NCBI GenBank assembly: GCA_963814865.1
Contig: CAWFEN010000014.1
Location: 992,001-1,056,000 of the forward strand
Direction: 5' to 3'
Source of the DNA: AP-15 sp963814865
GTDB taxonomy: Bacteria; Pseudomonadota; Alphaproteobacteria; ATCC43930; CGMCC-115725
DNA: 64,000 bases
The notes beneath the pieces are model-generated. The model did no database searches. It had not been told where the DNA came from and saw only the letters and a program-made list of their open reading frames with translations. A program made the translations under genes and the position numbers. Of the stretch, positions 52,778 through 62,165 are shown piece by piece (position 1 is the stretch's first letter; every line of letters begins with the position of its first letter).

Positions 52778-54286
52778 ATGGCGACCTTTCTGAGCAGGCG
52801 CGAACTTGCCGCGACCGAGCCGGCCGAGACGGCGGCGTTCCGCTCGCCGGTGCCGACCCGGATGGTATCGAACGGCGAATTCAACCCGCTGCCGCAGACG
52901 CCGCGGCAGCGCCAGTTCGAGGACCGGCTGAAGGAGCTGGCCGGGGCGACCGCGAAAAAGCTCGGCACCAGCCGCCGCAATTTCCTGCGCAGCAGCTGCG
53001 GCATGGCGACCGCCTTCGTCGCGCTGAATGACGTGTTCGGCAAGGTCTTCGAGATCACGCCGGCCGAAGCGGCCGAGCCCGAGGCCGCCGCCGCCCGGGC
53101 GCAGGGCCTCAGCGGCCAGTTCATCCTCGACGACCAGCTGCATTTTGTGCATGACGACTACAACGTCCCGGATATTCTCTTTCTCGCCAAATACGCCGAT
53201 CAGCATTGGGATTCCAATATCCTAAAGGATTCTTACGGCCTCACCCTCGACCGCTACAAATTCGACAATTTCCTGAAGGAAGTCTATCTCGACAGCGACA
53301 TGAAGATCGGTTTGTTGAGCGGCGCACCGTTCGACAACAAAGCCGAATGGTTCCTGACCAACGACCAGATCAAGCAGGCGGCCGACACCGTCAACAGCAT
53401 CGCCGGGTCGAACCGGCTGCTGTTCCATTCGGTCATCACCCCCTTGCAGCCCGGCTGGATGGAGGAGGTCGACCGCTGCATCGAGCAGGTGAAGCCGAAC
53501 AGCTGGAAAGGCTACACCATCGGCGATCCGCTCAATGTCAAAACCACGAAATACCCGTGGCGGCTCGATGACGAAAAAATCATGTATCCGTTTTACGAAA
53601 AGGCGGTGAAAGCCGGGATCACCACGATCTGCATTCATAAGGGCTTGCTGCCGGCCGATTATGCGACCGCGATCCCGGGCGGGGCGTGGAAATACGCAAC
53701 CGTCGACGATGTGCCGAAGGCGGCGAAGGACTGGCCGCAAATGAACTTCGTGATCTATCACTCGGCATTGCGGCCGTTCGCCGAATCGCCCGATCCTGCG
53801 CTCGCCCAGTTCGAGAAGACCGGATACATCGAATGGGCCTCCGATCTCGCGGCGATCCCGGCCAGGCACGGCGTGGGCAATGTCTATGCCGATATCGGCA
53901 CTTCCTTTGCCATGTCGGCGACCGCCAGCCCGCGCTTTTGCGCCGCCTTCATGGGCACCCTGATCAAGGGGCTGGGGCAGGATCACGTGTTCTGGGGCAC
54001 CGATTCGGTGTGGTACGGCTCGCCGCAATGGCAGATCGAGGCGTTCCGCCGGCTCGAAATCCCCGAGGACATGCAGAAAAAGCATGGCTTTGCCGCGCTC
54101 GGACCCGCCGACGGCGCCGTCAAGAGTGCGATTTTCGGCACCAACGCGGCGCGCTTCTACAAGCTGGAGCGCCATGCCGCGCTGACCCCTTGGGAACGGG
54201 ACGGGCTCGGGCGGATCAAGGCCGCCTATCTCGATGATCGCCCGGCGCGCAGCAACGCCGCCTACGGCTACGTCGCCCGGGGCTGA
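52778..54286 (+). CDS. Amidohydrolase-2 family protein with an internal Tat motif
   Basis: 502 residues. The first 65 residues are non-membrane and charged; then comes TSRRNFLRSSCGMATAFVAL (twin-arginine motif and hydrophobic stretch, about 65-90), then the barrel. Seen: LDDQLHFVHDDYNVPDILFL, ITTICIHKGLLPADY (metal-site-like His), FVIYHSALRPFAESPD and VFWGTDSVWYGSPQWQIEAF with the late aspartate. Amidohydrolase-2 enzymes include decarboxylases and lactonases; the substrate is unknown. The placement of the Tat motif 65 residues in is unusual. GGAGG precedes the ATG. Confidence 0.82.
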   Translation: MATFLSRRELAATEPAETAAFRSPVPTRMVSNGEFNPLPQTPRQRQFEDRLKELAGATAKKLGTSRRNFLRSSCGMATAFVALNDVFGKVFEITPAEAAEPEAAAARAQGLSGQFILDDQLHFVHDDYNVPDILFLAKYADQHWDSNILKDSYGLTLDRYKFDNFLKEVYLDSDMKIGLLSGAPFDNKAEWFLTNDQIKQAADTVNSIAGSNRLLFHSVITPLQPGWMEEVDRCIEQVKPNSWKGYTIGDPLNVKTTKYPWRLDDEKIMYPFYEKAVKAGITTICIHKGLLPADYATAIPGGAWKYATVDDVPKAAKDWPQMNFVIYHSALRPFAESPDPALAQFEKTGYIEWASDLAAIPARHGVGNVYADIGTSFAMSATASPRFCAAFMGTLIKGLGQDHVFWGTDSVWYGSPQWQIEAFRRLEIPEDMQKKHGFAALGPADGAVKSAIFGTNAARFYKLERHAALTPWERDGLGRIKAAYLDDRPARSNAAYGYVARG

Positions 54287-54323
54287 CCGGCGCTTCGATC
54301 GGCGGCGGGCCGGACCGCCTCCG

Positions 54324-54716
54324 TCACAGCATGCCGAGCTCGAGCTTTGCTTCTTCGCTCATGCGGTCGGGGGTCCAGGTCGGAGTCCACACCAGCTTGA
54401 CCCGGGCGTCGCTGACGCCGGGCACCGCGCGGATTGCCGTTTCGACCTCGCCCGGCATGCTGGCGGCGACCGGACAGGAGGGCGTCGTCAGGGTCATCTC
54501 GACAAAGACGATGCCGCCCTTTTTGACGATCAGCTCGTAGATCAGGCCGAGCTCGACGAGGTCGACCGGGATCTCCGGGTCCTGCACGGTCTTGAGCGCC
54601 GCGAGCACCGGAGCCATCAAGGCGGGATCGTCCTCGCCGCCTTCCGGGCGCTCGACCTCGGTCTCGGCAGCGGGCTCGCTCGGCGCGAAATCGAAGGGAT
54701 CGCGGTCCGTCATCAT
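54324..54716 (-). CDS. sufT: SufT-type iron-sulfur assembly factor (MIP18/DUF59)
   Basis: 130 residues. An acidic leader (about 1-35) precedes the DUF59 domain: LAALKTVQDPEIPVDLVELG, VFVEMTLTTPSCPVAASMPG (the conserved Cys) and VKLVWTPTWTPDRMSEEAKL. SufT helps mature Fe-S proteins with the SUF system. It closes the operon, 4 bases after sufU. Starts at 54716 and 54713 differ by one methionine. Confidence 0.92.
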   Translation of the reverse strand: MMTDRDPFDFAPSEPAAETEVERPEGGEDDPALMAPVLAALKTVQDPEIPVDLVELGLIYELIVKKGGIVFVEMTLTTPSCPVAASMPGEVETAIRAVPGVSDARVKLVWTPTWTPDRMSEEAKLELGML

Positions 54717-54720
54717 CTCG

Positions 54721-55179
54721 CTACTCCGTCTTGACCGGGGTATCGCCACCCTTCAGCGCGGCTTCGAGAGCATGCCAGGAGAGGGTCGCGCATTTGACCC
54801 GCGCCGGATAGGCCTTGACCCCGGTCAAGGGTTCCAGCCGCTCCATCTCCTCGGCCAGCGGCTCAGGCAACGGCTGGTCCGCGCCGCCGGTCACCCGCGC
54901 GTGAAAATGCGCGAACAATGCCTGCGCCTCCTCAATGGTCTTGCCCTTCAGCACCTCGGTCATCAGCGAGGCCGCCGCGGTCGAGATCGCGCAGCCGCGC
55001 CCCTGAAACGCGACATCGGCGATGTGGTCGCCGTCGAGAGTCAGATAAACCGTGACCCGGTCGCCGCACAGCGGGTTGTAGCCCTCTGCGGTATGGGTCG
55101 GATGCTCGATCGCCCGGAAATTGCGCGGGTGGCGCCCGTGATCGAGGATGATGTCCTGATAAAGCTCGCGCAGATCCAT
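54721..55179 (-). CDS. sufU: SufU/IscU-like iron-sulfur scaffold or sulfurtransferase
   Basis: 152 residues. Seen: MDLRELYQDIILDHGRHPRN, YNPLCGDRVTVYLTLDGDHI (first Cys plus Asp), FQGRGCAISTAAASLMTEVL (second Cys) and ARVKCATLSWHALEAALKGG (third Cys). The spacing and the ~20-residue insert before the third Cys mark it as SufU rather than IscU. SufU takes sulfur from SufS. The ATG at 55179 overlaps the sufS stop by one base; a GTG at 55182 is also possible. Confidence 0.94.
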   Translation of the reverse strand: MDLRELYQDIILDHGRHPRNFRAIEHPTHTAEGYNPLCGDRVTVYLTLDGDHIADVAFQGRGCAISTAAASLMTEVLKGKTIEEAQALFAHFHARVTGGADQPLPEPLAEEMERLEPLTGVKAYPARVKCATLSWHALEAALKGGDTPVKTE

Positions 55180-56441
55180 CACGCAAACATCTCCCGCCCG
55201 GCCTCGATCGCCGCGGCCAATCGATCGATGTCGCGCGCGTCGTTGTAGACGCCGAGCGAGGCGCGGGTCGTCGCGGGATACCCCAGCTTATCGAGCAGCG
55301 GCTGGGCGCAGTGATGTCCCGAACGCACCGCCACATGGTGTTGATCGAGCACCGTCGCGAGATCGTGCGGGTGAACCCCGTCGAGATCGAAGGACAGGAT
55401 GCCGAGGCGCCGCTGGCCGGCGCCGACCAGGGTCAGGCCGGGGATGCGCGACAGCCGGTCGACGCCGTAGCCGGTCAGCGCCTCCTCGTGCTCGAGGATG
55501 TTGTCGCGTCCGAGCGCCTCGATGAAATCGAGCGCCGCGCCGAGCCCGATGGCTCCCGAAATGTCCGGGGTGCCGGCCTCGAAGCGGTGCGGCGGTTCCT
55601 GGAACACGGTCTTCTCGAAGGTGACGTTGAGGATCATCTCGCCGCCGCCCTGCCAGGGCGGCATCGCCGACAGCAGGTCGTGGCGGCCGTAGAGCACGCC
55701 GATCCCGGTCGGCCCATAGGTCTTATGGCCGGAAAACGCGTAAAAGTCGCAGCCGAGCGCCTGCACGTCGACCGCCAGCCGCGGCGCCGCCTGGCAGCCG
55801 TCGACCAGCACCTTGGCGCCGGCCCGGTGCGCCAGTTCGACGATGGTTTCGATCGGGACCAGCGCGCCGGTAGCGTTGGCGATGTGGGTGATCGCGACGA
55901 GGCGGGTGCGCGGCGACAGGCGCGCGGCGAAAGCGGCAAGATCGAGCCCGCCGGTCGCATCGATCGGCGCCACGACGAGCCGGATGCCGAGGCGGTCGCG
56001 CAGCATCTGCCACGGCACGATATTGGAATGGTGCTCGAGCTCGCTGATCAGCACCTCGTCGCCGGTCTTGAGAAACGCCGTACCCCAGCTCTGCGCAACG
56101 AGGTTGATCGCTTCGGTGGCGCCGCGCACGAAGACGATCTCGCGTGGATCGGCGGCGTTCAGAAAGCGCTGCACCTTGCCGCGCGCCTCCTCGAACAACT
56201 CGGTCGAACGCGCGCTGAGGCGATAGACCCCGCGATGCACGTTGGCATAGTCGGTGCGGTAGTAATCGGCGACGCAGTCGATGACCGACGCCGGCTTTTG
56301 CGCGCTCGCGCCCGAATCGAGAAACACCAGATCGGGGTTGCTGGCAAAGATCGGAAACTCGTGCCTGAGCCGGCGCGGATCGAACCCGCCCGGCAGCCGG
56401 TCTCTTTCGGTGTAAAGGTTCCTCGGGCTTGCCGTTGTCAT
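55179..56441 (-). CDS. sufS: Cysteine desulfurase SufS
   Basis: 420 residues. It takes sulfur from cysteine for Fe-S assembly, using PLP. Seen: VFLDSGASAQKPASVIDCVA, REIVFVRGATEAINLVAQSW, VLISELEHHSNIVPWQMLRD, FYAFSGHKTYGPTGIGVLYG with the PLP lysine, and AVRSGHHCAQPLLDKLGYPA with the catalytic cysteine. The class II (SufS) spacing is present. It follows sufD by 2 bases. Confidence 0.96.
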   Translation of the reverse strand: MTTASPRNLYTERDRLPGGFDPRRLRHEFPIFASNPDLVFLDSGASAQKPASVIDCVADYYRTDYANVHRGVYRLSARSTELFEEARGKVQRFLNAADPREIVFVRGATEAINLVAQSWGTAFLKTGDEVLISELEHHSNIVPWQMLRDRLGIRLVVAPIDATGGLDLAAFAARLSPRTRLVAITHIANATGALVPIETIVELAHRAGAKVLVDGCQAAPRLAVDVQALGCDFYAFSGHKTYGPTGIGVLYGRHDLLSAMPPWQGGGEMILNVTFEKTVFQEPPHRFEAGTPDISGAIGLGAALDFIEALGRDNILEHEEALTGYGVDRLSRIPGLTLVGAGQRRLGILSFDLDGVHPHDLATVLDQHHVAVRSGHHCAQPLLDKLGYPATTRASLGVYNDARDIDRLAAAIEAGREMFA

Positions 56442-56443
56442 GT

Positions 56444-57760
56444 CTATTCCTCCAACACCGCCAGGCGGCGGCCGAGCCGCGACAGCAGATGCTCGCGCAC
56501 CGCCGCGGGCTCGACGGCTTCAACCGCTTCGCGAAGAAAGGCGGCAATCAGCATCTGCCGCGCCTCGTCGCGCGGGATGCCGCGGGCGAGCAGGTAGAAC
56601 AGCGCATCCTCGTCGAGATCGCCGACCGCCGCGCCGTGGCTGCATTTGACGTCGTCGGCCAAAATTTCGAGTTCGGGCTTGGTGTCGATCGCGGCGTGCG
56701 CGCCGAGCAGCAGGTTGCGGCTCAGCATGTGCGCATCGACCTTCTGCGCGCCGGGGCGGACCGTGATCCGGCCCTGAAAGGCGCCGTGCGCCCGCCCGGC
56801 TGCGACGCCCTTGAACACTTCGCGGGTCTCGCCGCGTTCGGCCGAATGGTCGACCGTGGTGACGATGTTGGCCTCCTGATGCCCGGCCGCGAGAAACGCG
56901 CCGTAAAGGCCGCAATGCGCCCCCTCGCCCGCGCTGTGCACGACCGCCTCGTGCCGCACCGTGCGGCCGCCGAGCAGCAGCACAAAACTGTCGAGCCGCG
57001 CGGCCGGTCCGAGCGCCGCGCCGACCGTGCCGAAATGAAAGGCGTCGTCGGCCTCCTCGACCAATGCCACATGGTTGAGCTCGGCACCGGCGGCGAGCCG
57101 CAGCGCGATCACGTCGTTGCGCCAATAGCGGCCCACGCCGGCAAAGCTCTCGATCAGCCGGACCCGGCTTTGCGCCCCGAGCGACACGAAGTTGCGGGTA
57201 TGCAGCGAGCCGGAAACCTTGCCGGAGGCGAGATGGACGATCTCGATCGGCTGCTCGACGACGATCCCAGGCGCCGCGTCGAGGACAAAGCCATCGGTGA
57301 AAAACGCCGCGTTGAGCGCGGCGAAAGGCTGGTCGCCATCGTGCGAAAGCAGTTCGAGGGCCGCGCGCGCCAGCTCCGGCCGCGCGCCGATCGCTGCCGC
57401 AGTCGAACCGAGCCATACGCCCGCCGGCAGCCCCGCGATCGCCGAGAGTTCGGGCGTAAACCGCCCGTCCACCAGCACCAGACGATGCGCGGCATCGGGG
57501 AAGCCGATGTCGCCGAGGAGGGCACGGGGGGCGGCGCCAACCGCCGTGCCGGCCGGGAGCAGCGGCGCCCGTTCGAGCGAACGCAGATCGAGATAGCGCC
57601 AAGCCTCGCCGCGCCGGCTCGGAAAACCCTGCTCGGCAAAGCGGGCGAGGCTGCGCCGGCGCTGCCGCACGAGCCATTCCGGCTCACCGCCATGCGCATC
57701 GAAGGCGTCGAGATAGGGCCTCGCCTCGGGCTTGACCGGGAAATCGACAACCGCGCTCAT
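56444..57760 (-). CDS. sufD: SUF complex protein SufD
   Basis: 438 residues, a SufB/SufD-family beta-helix protein. Seen: FPSRRGEAWRYLDLRSLERA near the N-terminus and, in the core, VLLLGGRTVRHEAVVHSAGE, GAFLAAGHQEANIVTTVDHS, AFQGRITVRPGAQKVDAHML and KPELEILADDVKCSHGAAVG, the conserved C-terminal HGA region. SufD joins SufB and SufC in the scaffold complex. The start at 57760 is chosen because it gives MSAVVDFPVK; upstream codons fall in repeat sequence. Confidence 0.93.
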   Translation of the reverse strand: MSAVVDFPVKPEARPYLDAFDAHGGEPEWLVRQRRRSLARFAEQGFPSRRGEAWRYLDLRSLERAPLLPAGTAVGAAPRALLGDIGFPDAAHRLVLVDGRFTPELSAIAGLPAGVWLGSTAAAIGARPELARAALELLSHDGDQPFAALNAAFFTDGFVLDAAPGIVVEQPIEIVHLASGKVSGSLHTRNFVSLGAQSRVRLIESFAGVGRYWRNDVIALRLAAGAELNHVALVEEADDAFHFGTVGAALGPAARLDSFVLLLGGRTVRHEAVVHSAGEGAHCGLYGAFLAAGHQEANIVTTVDHSAERGETREVFKGVAAGRAHGAFQGRITVRPGAQKVDAHMLSRNLLLGAHAAIDTKPELEILADDVKCSHGAAVGDLDEDALFYLLARGIPRDEARQMLIAAFLREAVEAVEPAAVREHLLSRLGRRLAVLEE

Positions 57761-57769
57761 CGTTTCCGA

Positions 57770-57897
57770 TCCGTCATTTCGGGATCGCCCGCAGGGCGAG
57801 GCCCGGAACCCATGCACACGGTCGGTGCCAACTCTTTGAGGTCCATGTTCTAGCTTCCGGGCTCGGTGCTGCGTACCGCCCCGGAATGACAACAAAA
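57770..57897. repeat. REP-like intergenic repeat between sufC and sufD
   Basis: CGTCATTTCGGGATCGC at the left edge and CCCCGGAATGAC at the right edge are imperfect inverted ends around CGGAACCCATGCACACGGTC-type sequence. A related element lies at 58688-58826. Such CGTCATTCCGGG-type elements are common intergenic repeats in alphaproteobacteria. Confidence 0.65.
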
Positions 57898-57921
57898 AAT
57901 TACCGTGCACCAGACGGTCGC

Positions 57922-58671
<750 letters not shown>

Positions 58672-58687
58672 CGTCAGCCGCCAAACC

Positions 58688-58826
58688 CCGTCATTCCGGG
58701 GCGCGGCATCGCGGCGAGCCCGGAACCTATGAACACCGTCCGATCCAATGACGCGCCGACGCCCGAAATTCGATGGCGCCGGTCCGTGCTCATGGATCCC
58801 GGCCTTCGCCGGGATGACGACAGGAA
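58688..58826. repeat. REP-like intergenic repeat between sufB and sufC
   Basis: CGTCATTCCGGGGCGCGGC at the left edge and GGCCTTCGCCGGGATGACG at the right edge bracket CGGAACCTATGAACACCGTC-like sequence shared with 57770-57897. Each half can fold as a hairpin. Confidence 0.65.
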
Positions 58827-58831
58827 GCGGG

Positions 58832-60301
<1,470 letters not shown>

Positions 60302-60319
60302 GCGGATTATCTGCGCTCG

Positions 60320-60772
60320 TCAGTTTGTGGCGGCGTGGATGGAGATGGCAGGCCGGCGCGGTACGAAGGCCGAAGGCGTGATCATCGCGTCGAGCGCGAC
60401 CGCCGCCAATGCCTGCGCGACCGCGCGGTTGATCGCCGCCCAATGCGGCCGGGTCGGGCAGTAGCTGGTGCGCGCGCATTCGGCGACATGCACCGAGCAT
60501 TGGGTCAGGCCGATATCGCCATCGATCGCCGCTACCACCTCGGCAACCGAGATCGCGCTCGCCCGGCGCGCCAGGCGATAGCCGCCGGCCGCCCCGCGCG
60601 TCGCCGTGACCAAGCCGGCATGCGCCAAGGCTTTCAGGATTTTGGCGACGGTGGCGCGCGGCAGCCGGGTCTCCTCGGCGACTGCCGCGGCGGTCAGCTG
60701 CCGGTCGGGATCGGCCGCCAGATGGGTGGCGACGATGACGCCGTAATCCGCGAGCTTGCTGAGGATGATCAT
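60320..60772 (-). CDS. Rrf2-family regulator of the suf operon (IscR/SufR-type)
   Basis: 150 residues. A winged helix-turn-helix (about 1-75) reads MIILSKLADYGVIVATHLAA, PRATVAKILKALAHAGLVTA and RGAAGGYRLARRASAISVAE. Three cysteines follow in CSVHVAECARTSYC (about 95-108), expected to bind an iron-sulfur cluster. As first gene of the operon it probably senses Fe-S status and represses its own promoter. The start at 60772 has tandem methionine/isoleucine and a good context. Confidence 0.93.
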   Translation of the reverse strand: MIILSKLADYGVIVATHLAADPDRQLTAAAVAEETRLPRATVAKILKALAHAGLVTATRGAAGGYRLARRASAISVAEVVAAIDGDIGLTQCSVHVAECARTSYCPTRPHWAAINRAVAQALAAVALDAMITPSAFVPRRPAISIHAATN

Positions 60773-60806
60773 CGCTTTCGAGCCACCCGATTTCGGCCGA
60801 GGAGAC

Positions 60807-60861
60807 CCAATTCGTACCGGATTGGTCCGCTATAGATCGTTGCTGACGCGAACGAGGTCAA
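60807..60861 (-). promoter_or_regulatory. Putative rrf2-suf promoter with overlapping operator
   Basis: On the minus strand TTGACC (60861-60856) is followed after 18 bases by ATCTAT (60837-60832). An imperfect dyad CCAATTCGTACCGGATTGG lies at 60807-60825, covering the expected start of transcription, about 35 bases before the ATG. The position fits autorepression by the Rrf2 protein. The dyad does not closely match a published IscR consensus that I can recall. Confidence 0.4.
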
Positions 60862-61012
60862 GCCCCGTAGGATTGCTGGAAAACGCCGCAAATGGGAAAG
60901 GTGGTCACCGGTCTCGTGCGAGCAAGCCGCGCCGCGACAACCGATCGAAATCTCTCTGGGAGGCGACGGACGCTCAAATCGCGCGGCAGGCAATGAGGGT
61001 GTAAAGAATCCT

Positions 61013-61170
61013 GACAGCCGCGGATCAGGCACCCTTGCGGCGCCGCCGGATCACGCCGAGGCCGGCGCCAAAATGAAACCGGCGCCCGAAGGCGCCGGCA
61101 GTGTAACGAATTCCGACAGCTGCGGATCAGGCCGCTTTCGGCGCCGCCGCCGGATCACGCCGAGCCCGGC
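61013..61170. repeat. Degenerate duplication at the 3' end of the PEP-CTERM gene
   Basis: GACAGCCGCGGATCAGGC to CACGCCGAGGCCGG (from 61013) recurs as GACAGCTGCGGATCAGGC to CACGCCGAGCCCGG (from 61115), about 102 bases apart with scattered changes. On the minus strand each copy encodes the end of a PEP-CTERM anchor (GLGVIRRRR). Confidence 0.75.
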
Positions 61171-61752
61171 GAGGCCGAAGCCGAGCAGCGCAAGGCTGGC
61201 CGGCTCGGGAACAGCGGTCCACGCGCCCGAGAACGCCTCCCCCGAGACACCGTCGCCGCCGAGCAGCATGATGTTGACAAAATAATCAGACCCCGGGTCC
61301 AACTCCGTTCCCGCAGGGGCAACAAACGTAATGCTGTCCGGGTCGGCGGGGTTGAAATGCGTCGTCCATTGCGTGCTACCGACGCAGAATACTGTCCCGC
61401 CGCCCTCATCGCCCGCGCAGTTGCCAGTTGGGACGCCGAGCTGTGCCGCGTCGAGGGCACTCGCGAAGGTGATCTCGAAGTCGGTTACCGACACGGCCTC
61501 GTTGGAGGGGGTTTCGCCCCTACTGACGCCTGGGCTGCCCCAGCCGACATCCGTACCCGAGGGCGGTGGTATAGGCGAGCCTGCGCCATAGGCCCACGGC
61601 TCCGACGGCTCGCCCACCCCCGGTCCGGGTGCAAGGAACCCGCTCGGGCCCGACCCGCTGAAGGCGCGGACGATGACGACCCCTGCTTGCGCGGCACCAG
61701 ATGCCGCGATCAGCGCGCCGACCGCTGCCCCGGCCAAAAGCAATTTGCGCAT
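61051..61752 (-). CDS. PEP-CTERM sorting-domain protein
   Basis: 233 residues. Signal peptide RKLLLAGAAVGALIAASG cut after AAQA; a Gly/Ser/Pro-rich middle with a possible beta domain (FVAPAGTELDPGSDYFVNIM); then VPEPASLALLGFGLAGLGVI followed by RRRRRK, the PEP-CTERM anchor. Exosortase would cut at PEP and the protein would be exported to the surface or matrix. The frame runs about 26 residues beyond the basic tail, through a terminator hairpin, so a frame slip near 61135 probably removed the original stop. The start at 61752 has GGGAGA upstream. Confidence 0.8.
   Translation of the reverse strand: MRKLLLAGAAVGALIAASGAAQAGVVIVRAFSGSGPSGFLAPGPGVGEPSEPWAYGAGSPIPPPSGTDVGWGSPGVSRGETPSNEAVSVTDFEITFASALDAAQLGVPTGNCAGDEGGGTVFCVGSTQWTTHFNPADPDSITFVAPAGTELDPGSDYFVNIMLLGGDGVSGEAFSGAWTAVPEPASLALLGFGLAGLGVIRRRRRKRPDPQLSEFVTLPAPSGAGFILAPASA
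61070..61098 (-). terminator. Rho-independent terminator inside the current 3' end of the PEP-CTERM gene
   Basis: On the minus strand CCGGCGCC-TTCG-GGCGCCGG (61098-61079) is a perfect 8-base stem with a UUCG tetraloop, followed by TTTCATTTT. It would end a transcript stopping translation near 61130, supporting a shorter original gene. Confidence 0.8.
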
Positions 61753-62165
61753 CGGTTTCTCCCTCACGTCGCCGAGTGACTCGCGGCCACCCTGTTAACG
61801 TTAACTGCAATATACGAGCCAACCTTTTAATATTCGTAAAAACAATCGCTTAGACGAAGTTCTATGGAGCTTGCCTGTAGATTAACAGCGAATTGTAAAA
61901 TTTTCCGTCGCCATGCCGACCAACGGAGCCCTGGTGGAATTTGCTCGGACCAGTGCTGCGGCCGGGCGCTTCTCAACCGAGAGCCGCGGATTCGTTGGGA
62001 TTCTGGGATATGCCGAACGGTTGCGGCCGTCGCTGGAACGATCTCGGCAGGCGTTAACCAGTGTAAAGAGTTCCGACGGCCTGTCGACTCGGTCCCCATT
62101 GGAGACCGTCGCGGGCAGCCGGTGGCGCCCTTCCCGCTTCGGCGGGTGGATGGTAGGCTGTGGTC
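61753..62165. other. Intergenic stretch upstream of two divergent genes
   Basis: About 410 bases between the divergent PEP-CTERM and sulfotransferase genes, AT-richer near 61790-61870, with a small palindrome GTTAACGTTAAC at 61795-61806. It must hold both promoters. No RNA gene or repeat was recognised. Confidence 0.5.

Noticed and set aside
61795..61806. GTTAACGTTAAC palindrome as an operator
   Set aside because: It is short, single, and no adjacent regulator suggests a binding protein; kept only as a note in the intergenic entry.
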